DNA of 11,527 nucleotides from assembly GCA_045627185.1 (NCBI GenBank), contig JAZQNE010000094.1, positions 1-11,527 on the forward strand, written 5' to 3'. Below the pieces are notes generated by a model. That model was not told where the DNA came from. It worked only from the letters and a program-made list of their open reading frames with translations, and made no database searches. Of this stretch, positions 7,228 to 11,527 are shown piece by piece; within the stretch, counting starts at the first letter, position 1, and every line of letters starts with the position of its first letter. The translations under genes and the position numbers were made by a program. This stretch comes from SZUA-448 sp045627185 (lineage in GTDB: Bacteria; Bacillota; Clostridia; Lachnospirales; Lachnospiraceae).

Positions 7228-7242
7228 GTATTCTGCATATAA

Positions 7243-7268
7243 TACGAATGATTACCGTTTTTGTTTCA
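7243..7268 (-). promoter_or_regulatory. ECF-type autoregulatory promoter of the sigma factor gene
   Basis: On the minus strand TGAAAC (complement of 7263-7268) is followed by exactly 16 bases and CGTA (complement of 7243-7246). This equals the Bacillus sigma-W type ECF consensus (TGAAAC-N16-CGTA). With the usual geometry transcription starts near 7233, upstream of the Shine-Dalgarno and downstream of ATG 7238. Its position directly before the ECF gene is the classic arrangement for positive autoregulation. Confidence 0.72.
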
Positions 7269-7273
7269 GAGAT

Positions 7274-8395
7274 TCAATTAATAATTTGATTTTCAAGTAT
7301 CATTTTTTCATCTGTATACCTCACAATTGTTTCATCCTCAGTCAGTGTAATGGCGCATCCGATGACACCTTCGGGCCGGCCTTCCTTCCTGACGGGAGCG
7401 CCACCCAGGATAGTGTTTGTGCCAATGTTCTTTTTGTCACGGTCGCTTCCGGCGGGAATTATTTCACAGGTGTGGGTGTGGCCCGACAGCATAAAATCAG
7501 GCTTTATCTGTTCGCGAATAATCCTGCACCATTCAGAATAGAGAGGACGCTCAATATTAAATGGGCGTTCGCCCTTGCATTCATCGGTATTATCCATATT
7601 GAAAGGAACATGGGAGAGGATTATGCGATGCTTCACGTTCGGCGCCCTGTATTCGTTTTTGGCCCGGTGAACAAGTGAATCAAGGTATTCCGATTGGTCA
7701 AGACGGAAACGGTGACAGCAGACAGTACCGGAATATTCTTTGTGCGAATCATCTTTGTCCTCACCACAGTCCAGAAGAAGAAACCACAGAGAACCGAGTC
7801 TGACTGAATAATAAGTCCGGCCGTTGTCGGTAGGAAGATATTCTTCAAGCTTTTCGGCACATTTTCCCCGCAGGTCATGATTCCCGCGTGAAATAATGCA
7901 GGGTATTGTTCCGCCGGTAATTGCCGATGCGATATCAAGGCCTATAAGCAGATCGCTTTTGGTGGAAGTCTGTGATGCCAGGTCACCGTTCAGAATGAGT
8001 AAATCCAAATCATTGCCGAAAAACATGCCGGCTCTTTTGGCGGCAGACTTTGCACCGTGAGAATCTGAAATATGATAAATGTTGATGTTGGTCTTTTTGG
8101 TCAGAGGCCTGAAATCGAATGTTAACGATACGGGTGCTTCCTTTTCGCACAGCTTGGGATTCCTGCTGATGACCGTTTCATAACGGACCGTGTAGGAACG
8201 GACTCTGTCAAGTTCCTTCATGGGCACGGTGAATTTCTGCACCGGAATATTACTTTTTCTAATTCCGTTCGAGTGACAAAAATACTCTTTGTCACCAACG
8301 ATTATGCTCATAAGCACCTGCCTGTTTACAGGCACACAGATTATGTATTTGTCAAGAACTGCGCATACAACGGGCGTTCCTCTGAGTGTTTTCAT
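7274..8395 (-). CDS. Calcineurin-like metallophosphoesterase
   Basis: The protein has 373 residues with no signal peptide or membrane segment, so it is cytoplasmic. The C-terminal ~270 residues show all motifs of the two-metal calcineurin-like phosphoesterase fold: D111-x-H113 (ISDSHG), GD138 (NGDLAS), GN171HD (RGNHDLRG), H262 (LSHVPF) and GH306TH308. These bind the dinuclear metal centre and the phosphate. Residues 1-100 form a beta-rich N-terminal domain that I do not recognise, reminiscent of the accessory domain of purple-acid-phosphatase-like proteins. The substrate cannot be read from sequence; phosphomonoesters, phosphodiesters or cyclic nucleotides are all possible. It is transcribed away from the EEP gene and toward the sigma gene, whose ECF promoter begins five bases after its stop codon. 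With no terminator visible, read-through into sigma is possible. The start ATG 8395 has a modest GGAA five bases upstream. Confidence 0.9.
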   Translation of the reverse strand: MKTLRGTPVVCAVLDKYIICVPVNRQVLMSIIVGDKEYFCHSNGIRKSNIPVQKFTVPMKELDRVRSYTVRYETVISRNPKLCEKEAPVSLTFDFRPLTKKTNINIYHISDSHGAKSAAKRAGMFFGNDLDLLILNGDLASQTSTKSDLLIGLDIASAITGGTIPCIISRGNHDLRGKCAEKLEEYLPTDNGRTYYSVRLGSLWFLLLDCGEDKDDSHKEYSGTVCCHRFRLDQSEYLDSLVHRAKNEYRAPNVKHRIILSHVPFNMDNTDECKGERPFNIERPLYSEWCRIIREQIKPDFMLSGHTHTCEIIPAGSDRDKKNIGTNTILGGAPVRKEGRPEGVIGCAITLTEDETIVRYTDEKMILENQIIN

Positions 8396-8404
8396 TTCTT
8401 TTCC

Positions 8405-8433
8405 GTATGATTATTTCAAGCCGATAATCATAC
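8405..8433. promoter_or_regulatory. Perfect 10-bp inverted repeat in the metallophosphoesterase leader
   Basis: gtatgattat (8405-8414) and ataatcatac (8424-8433) are perfect complements around a nine-base loop. The element lies about ten bases downstream of the predicted minus-strand transcription start and ends nine bases before ATG 8395, immediately next to the weak ribosome binding site. It could be a DNA operator or an mRNA hairpin that tunes translation. A six-residue reading frame (M-I-I-G-L-K, 8431-8411 on the minus strand) with AAAGGA ahead of it overlaps the structure. Confidence 0.5.
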
Positions 8434-8449
8434 ATTCCTTTCGCTTCAA

Positions 8450-8458
8450 AATATAACA
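8450..8458 (-). promoter_or_regulatory. Probable extended -10 promoter of the metallophosphoesterase gene
   Basis: The minus strand reads TGTTATATT (complement of 8450-8458): a TG dinucleotide, one base, and TATATT, a 5/6 match to the -10 box. No good -35 box is present (TGTAAA at 16-base spacing is 3/6), which is tolerated in extended -10 promoters. Transcription would begin near 8443. Confidence 0.42.
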
Positions 8459-8535
8459 GCTTCAGCTTTATTTTACACTTCGGCAGACACCTTGTAAACA
8501 GAAAAACAGATCGGTTTGAATGGGCTTAAAAGAAA

Positions 8536-8553
8536 TTTTAACACGTGTTAAAA
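8536..8553. promoter_or_regulatory. Perfect 18-bp palindrome, probable LacI-family operator
   Basis: ttttaacacgtgttaaaa is a perfect palindrome whose centre is CG. LacI/GalR proteins recognise such sites, their hinge-helix leucines opening the central CpG step. It lies six bases upstream of the -35 box of the EEP promoter in the divergent intergenic region. The LacI-family gene at 9469 is the natural candidate regulator. It does not fit the catabolite cre consensus well. Confidence 0.68.
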
Positions 8554-8559
8554 AAGTTA

Positions 8560-8588
8560 TGGAAATTTATCTGATTAAGGTTTATAAT
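8560..8588 (+). promoter_or_regulatory. Sigma-A promoter of the EEP hydrolase gene
   Basis: TGGAAA (8560-8565, 4/6 to the -35 box), a 17-base spacer and a perfect TATAAT (8583-8588). Transcription should begin near 8595, leaving a short leader with AAGGGGG seven bases before ATG 8612. Confidence 0.7.
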
Positions 8589-8611
8589 GTATTTTATAAG
8601 GGGGAAAGCAT

Positions 8612-9376
8612 ATGAAAATAGTTACGTTTAATACCAGAACAGACAATCCCGAAGACGGACTTAACAATATCAGTTACAGAATGCCATATATAAGGGCAAG
8701 AATTAAATTTGAGAAGCCGGACGTCATTGGATTTCAGGAACTGAAACCGCATACATGTGAGGAATTCAAGCAGATGCTTCCGGACTATTATCTGCTCGGA
8801 TTCGGACGTAACGCGGATTATGCGGGCGAACGCATCCCCATTGGAGTCAGAAAAGACAGCTTTGATGTTGTGGAGATGGGAGGCTGCTGGCTTTCGGACA
8901 CACCGCTTGTACCGGGGTCGAAATATGAAGGTCAGAGTCCGTGCCCCAGAACAATCATGTGGGTTAAACTGCTTGACTTAAAGACCGGAAGGCTCTTCAG
9001 GGTTTATAACACACACCTTGACCATCCGGAAGAAAAAAATTATGTACCGCGAAGGAAGGAACTTCATCAGATTCTTGGAATTATTGATGAAGACCTTAAA
9101 AAAGAAAAGCTTCCCTTCATTTTCATGGGCGATTTTAATACCTTCCCGCATAACTGGGAAACGGAAGAACTTGATGCACGAAAGGATATTATTGATTTTA
9201 CGGCGGATATCCCTGTTACATTCCACAACTGGGGCGACCCGAAACGTCAGGAAAAGATTGATTATATCTACGGTTCGAACGAATGGAAATTTGAAAGCGC
9301 GGACATATGGCCCGAGTGCCATAGCGGTGTATGGCTGTCAGATCATTATCCGGTTTGTGTTGTTGCAAATCTGTGA
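8612..9376 (+). CDS. Endonuclease/exonuclease/phosphatase (EEP) family hydrolase
   Basis: The protein has 254 residues and is cytoplasmic; the length is typical of single-domain EEP enzymes. The metal-dependent active site is complete: N7 (TFNTR), E43 (GFQELK), N133-T-H135 (YNTHLDH), D174-F-N176 (MGDFNT), D217 (KIDYIY) and D244-H245 (LSDHYPV). This DNase I-like fold cleaves phosphoester bonds in nucleic acids, inositol phosphates, sphingomyelin or other phosphodiesters. Short free-standing members near sugar regulators are more often small-molecule phosphodiesterases than DNA repair enzymes, but the substrate is not readable here. AAGGGGG seven bases before ATG 8612 fixes the start. It is the first gene after the palindrome-bearing promoter and is followed 92 bases later by the LacI-family gene with no terminator between, so the two are likely one transcript. 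Confidence 0.9.
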   Translation: MKIVTFNTRTDNPEDGLNNISYRMPYIRARIKFEKPDVIGFQELKPHTCEEFKQMLPDYYLLGFGRNADYAGERIPIGVRKDSFDVVEMGGCWLSDTPLVPGSKYEGQSPCPRTIMWVKLLDLKTGRLFRVYNTHLDHPEEKNYVPRRKELHQILGIIDEDLKKEKLPFIFMGDFNTFPHNWETEELDARKDIIDFTADIPVTFHNWGDPKRQEKIDYIYGSNEWKFESADIWPECHSGVWLSDHYPVCVVANL

Positions 9377-9468
9377 AAGAAAACGGATATCGTGGATTAA
9401 AGCGGCATGGACGCTACGGCGGCAACAATCGGAAAAAATGTTTAGAAGGACATAGATAATCAAAAAAC

Positions 9469-10500
9469 ATGACAACAGAAGAACTTGCAAAAATAATAGG
9501 CGTATCGCGCGTGACCTTATCGAAGGTAATTAACGGTGTTGGCGGGGTTGCCCCGAAAACCGAAGAAAAAATACGCGAGTATATAGAAAAATATAATTTT
9601 CAGCCCAATACGGCGGCCAGAAGCCTTGTAGGAAAGGAAGAGCCGGTAATCGGCCTGTTCTCCGCATATACGGAAAGCAACGCCGGCGCCGGAGCGGAAA
9701 TCACATCGCACTTTGCAACAGAACTTATAAATCTGGTTGTAAATGAAGCCCAGAAGCTTGGTTACAACACACTTGTCCATCTTTCGGGCGGCAGCACGGA
9801 TGTTCAGCCGCTTGACGGTATCCTTGGAAAAAAGCTTGTAAGAGGAGCAATTCTTTCGGGTTATGACACCGGAAGCAGGGAAGTTAGAAAGCTTATTGCA
9901 AAAGGATATCCGCTGGTGCTGATTAATCAGGAACGCACCTCTACCGCAGAAAACATGGCTGTAGTCAACATGGGCGACAGAAAAGCGGCGTTTGAGGCTA
10001 TTGAAAAGATTGTGGAAAGCGGACACAGGCGGATTCTTTACATCGGCTGCAACCGCAGGCGTCTTCCCGCTATCCGAAGAGCCGAAGGCGTAAAGAAAGC
10101 TGTTGAGAAATACAGTGACCGGATAGACGAATTCATTGAAATTGATGGCGATTTTAATGAAGAAAAGGCTTATACGGAGGTCTTAAAGCTTTACGGTGAC
10201 AGCTCGGAAAGCCATCCCACCGCCATATTTGCCGCAAACGATATCATGGCAATCGGAGCCATGAATGCGCTGAAGGAACTGGGCATCGGAATCCCCGAAG
10301 AAGTTGAAATCATAGGGCATGATGATATCCAGATATCAAGATACCTTTCGCCGTCACTTACAACCATGCGCTGCGATTTCAGGGAAATAGCGCATGAGGC
10401 CGTAAAAGCCCTTGTCGGGATGATTGAAAATGATGAAACGCAGAAAAACATTGAACTGAAAACGGAATTTGTTGAAAGAGAATCATTTAAGGTCAGATAA
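9469..10500 (+). CDS. LacI/GalR-family transcriptional regulator
   Basis: The protein has 343 residues, the normal length for the family. The N-terminal helix-turn-helix is at 3-22 (TEELAKIIGVSRVTLSKVIN), followed by the hinge helix NTAARSLVG (47-55), whose leucine L53 would insert at a central CpG of the operator. Residues 58-343 form the periplasmic-binding-protein-like effector domain, with GHRRILYIG (185-193), AIFAANDIMAIGAMNALKELG (252-272) and GHDDIQISRYLSPSLTTM (283-300) as family landmarks. The effector is probably a sugar or sugar derivative. ATG 9469 is the only possible start, since an in-frame TAA lies at 9457. The nearest purine-rich site (AGAAGGA, 9444-9450) is 18 bases away, so translation is probably weak, as suits a repressor. 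It most likely controls the adjacent EEP and PHP genes through the palindrome at 8536. Its last codons lie in the first of three tandem repeats. Confidence 0.93.
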   Translation: MTTEELAKIIGVSRVTLSKVINGVGGVAPKTEEKIREYIEKYNFQPNTAARSLVGKEEPVIGLFSAYTESNAGAGAEITSHFATELINLVVNEAQKLGYNTLVHLSGGSTDVQPLDGILGKKLVRGAILSGYDTGSREVRKLIAKGYPLVLINQERTSTAENMAVVNMGDRKAAFEAIEKIVESGHRRILYIGCNRRRLPAIRRAEGVKKAVEKYSDRIDEFIEIDGDFNEEKAYTEVLKLYGDSSESHPTAIFAANDIMAIGAMNALKELGIGIPEEVEIIGHDDIQISRYLSPSLTTMRCDFREIAHEAVKALVGMIENDETQKNIELKTEFVERESFKVR

Positions 10501-10534
10501 AATTAAGGTCAGTTAAAATAAGGGTTAGATAAAA
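10487..10534 (+). repeat. Three tandem 16-bp repeats across the end of the LacI-family gene
   Basis: The units are ttaaggtcagataaaa (10487-10502), ttaaggtcagttaaaa (10503-10518) and taagggttagataaaa (10519-10534). The second differs from the first at one base and the third at three. The stop codon TAA (10498-10500) lies in unit 1. The array lies 64 bases upstream of the PHP gene start. Confidence 0.75.
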
Positions 10535-10586
10535 TAAAGCAAGTAATAAATCAGCATTTTTCGATATTCATTGATTTTGTGGAAAC

Positions 10587-10601
10587 AGGAGGCAGCAAAT
10601 G
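10587..10601 (+). promoter_or_regulatory. Strong ribosome binding site of the PHP gene
   Basis: AGGAGG (10587-10592) lies six bases before ATG 10599. It contrasts with the missing site of the LacI-family gene and predicts much higher translation of the hydrolase. I found no convincing promoter in 10501-10586. Confidence 0.75.
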
Positions 10602-11525
10602 AAACGAACTATTTTTTTACAGGACGAAAATGCGGTCTGGCTGAAGGGCAACCTTCACAGCCACACGGTTAATTCGGATGGCAAGCTTACGCCTGAGGAA
10701 ATGATTGATGCCTACAAACATCACGGATATGATTTTCTGGCCATCACCGACCACGATATTTACACCGATACACGTCATCTTTCCGATGACAGTTTTACCA
10801 TGATTCAGGGCTTTGAGCTCTGGTCAAATGCTACGAACGATAAAGACATCCACGTTCATTTCCTGTGGGATGACAAAATTGAAGGCATCGAGCCGAATCA
10901 GGTGCTTCATCTTCCGGAAAGAACCGGGAAGGTTGCAACCGCCTTTGCTTACGAAATGCGCAACAAGGGCGCTTTTGTACAGCTCAATCACCCGCACTGG
11001 TCAATGCTTTCAAGCCCTGAGGTTGAGGATGAGAACCCTTATCACGCGGTAGAAATCATGAACTACGGCACCGAATGGCTTGAGAACACCGGTGACGGCA
11101 GCATCTTCTGGTCGGAAATGCTTTACCGCGGCGTGCGCCTCTTTGGCACCGGCGGCGATGACAACCATAACGGTTATCCGCTCGACAGCCCTTACAGCGA
11201 CTCATTCGGCGGCTTTACGGTTATTAAATGCAAAGACCGTTCCCCGAAGGCAATCATGGAAGCTCTCTTCACAGGCAGCTTCTACACGTCCACAGGGCCC
11301 TCAATTTACGATTTTTATGTTGAAGACGATGAAGTTCACATTGTATGTTCTCCGTGCGAAAGAATATGGCTCAGCGGCCACACAAGGCCATACCAGAGAA
11401 AACTCGGAAGACATGTCACCGAATTCGTAACAAAACTCAAAGGAACAGAAAAACTTGTCCGCGCAGAATGTATGGATGCTGCAGGAAGAAGCGCGTACAC
11501 CAACCCGATCTGGTTGGAGAAGTAG
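10599..11525 (+). CDS. PHP-domain (CehA/McbA-like) metallohydrolase
   Basis: The protein has 308 residues, complete, ending at TAG two bases before the window end. The metal-binding PHP motifs are all present: H20-S-H22 (GNLHSHTVNSDG), D51-H52-D53 (AITDHD), E73 (QGFELW), H131-P-H133 (QLNHPHW) and D187-D188-N-H190 (GTGGDDNHNG). The N-terminal WLKGNLHSHT and the DDNH segment are typical of proteins annotated as the CehA/McbA family. These are trinuclear or dinuclear metal phosphoesterases or amidohydrolase-like enzymes acting on small molecules. A C-terminal beta-rich part (about 225-308) with SFYTSTGP resembles the end domain of this family. It is cytoplasmic, with no signal peptide. It probably belongs to the same LacI-controlled group as the EEP gene. 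The substrate is unknown; a phosphorylated sugar or phosphodiester is an inference from the neighbours. Confidence 0.9.
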   Translation: MKRTIFLQDENAVWLKGNLHSHTVNSDGKLTPEEMIDAYKHHGYDFLAITDHDIYTDTRHLSDDSFTMIQGFELWSNATNDKDIHVHFLWDDKIEGIEPNQVLHLPERTGKVATAFAYEMRNKGAFVQLNHPHWSMLSSPEVEDENPYHAVEIMNYGTEWLENTGDGSIFWSEMLYRGVRLFGTGGDDNHNGYPLDSPYSDSFGGFTVIKCKDRSPKAIMEALFTGSFYTSTGPSIYDFYVEDDEVHIVCSPCERIWLSGHTRPYQRKLGRHVTEFVTKLKGTEKLVRAECMDAAGRSAYTNPIWLEK

Positions 11526-11527
11526 CG

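Noticed and set aside
8536..8553. Catabolite (CcpA) cre site reading of the palindrome
   Set aside because: It lacks the TG...CA flanks at the consensus positions; a dedicated LacI-family operator fits better.
9018..9455. 145-residue open frame on the + strand overlapping the EEP gene
   Set aside because: It lies in another frame of a gene with a complete set of EEP catalytic motifs, has a basic low-quality composition and no ribosome binding site; a shadow frame.
9517..10026. 169-residue open frame antisense to the LacI-family gene
   Set aside because: Antisense shadow of a well-supported regulator; no recognisable domain or ribosome binding site.

Overview
The window looks like a chromosomal piece of a low-to-mid GC Firmicute, most likely a gut Clostridia/Lachnospiraceae-type bacterium. 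The evidence is a sortase-type surface protein with an LPPTG tail, a lipobox lipoprotein, strong AGGAGG-type ribosome binding sites, a GH125 alpha-mannosidase of the Clostridium/Streptococcus kind, and a LacI-family regulator. No mobile-element gene, tRNA, rRNA or CRISPR array is visible, and no gene-free stretch exceeds about 220 bases.

Layout, left to right. (1) 1-996 (+): the C-terminal part of a cell-wall anchored beta-helix adhesin, followed by a 65-base imperfect hairpin. (2) 1160-3941 (+): a two-gene operon of a cytoplasmic class C beta-lactamase-like serine hydrolase and a GH125 exo-alpha-1,6-mannosidase. The second gene probably starts at TTG one base after the first gene's stop, and a weak terminator follows. 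(3) 3989-4198 (+): a short open stretch that looks like the tail of a larger lost gene. (4) 8395 down to 4200 (-): metallophosphoesterase, ECF sigma factor, membrane anti-sigma factor with a zinc finger, and a lipoprotein. The sigma gene is preceded by a near-textbook ECF promoter (TGAAAC-N16-CGTA), which implies autoregulation. Its likely start codon is AUU behind a perfect Shine-Dalgarno sequence. (5) 8612-11525 (+): an endonuclease/exonuclease/phosphatase (EEP) family hydrolase, a LacI-family regulator and a PHP-domain (CehA/McbA-like) metallohydrolase. The EEP gene has a good sigma-A promoter with a perfect 18-bp palindrome with central CG just upstream, a plausible operator for the LacI protein.

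How they may work together (inference). The right half holds three unrelated phosphoesterase folds (calcineurin-like, EEP, PHP) around one sugar-type regulator. This suggests a LacI-controlled programme for breaking down phosphorylated or phosphodiester-containing metabolites. The GH125 operon to the left would supply intracellular trimming of alpha-1,6-mannosides, but no transporter or kinase is present to name the substrate. The sigma/anti-sigma/lipoprotein group is more AT-rich than its neighbours and reads as a self-contained envelope-sensing cassette.
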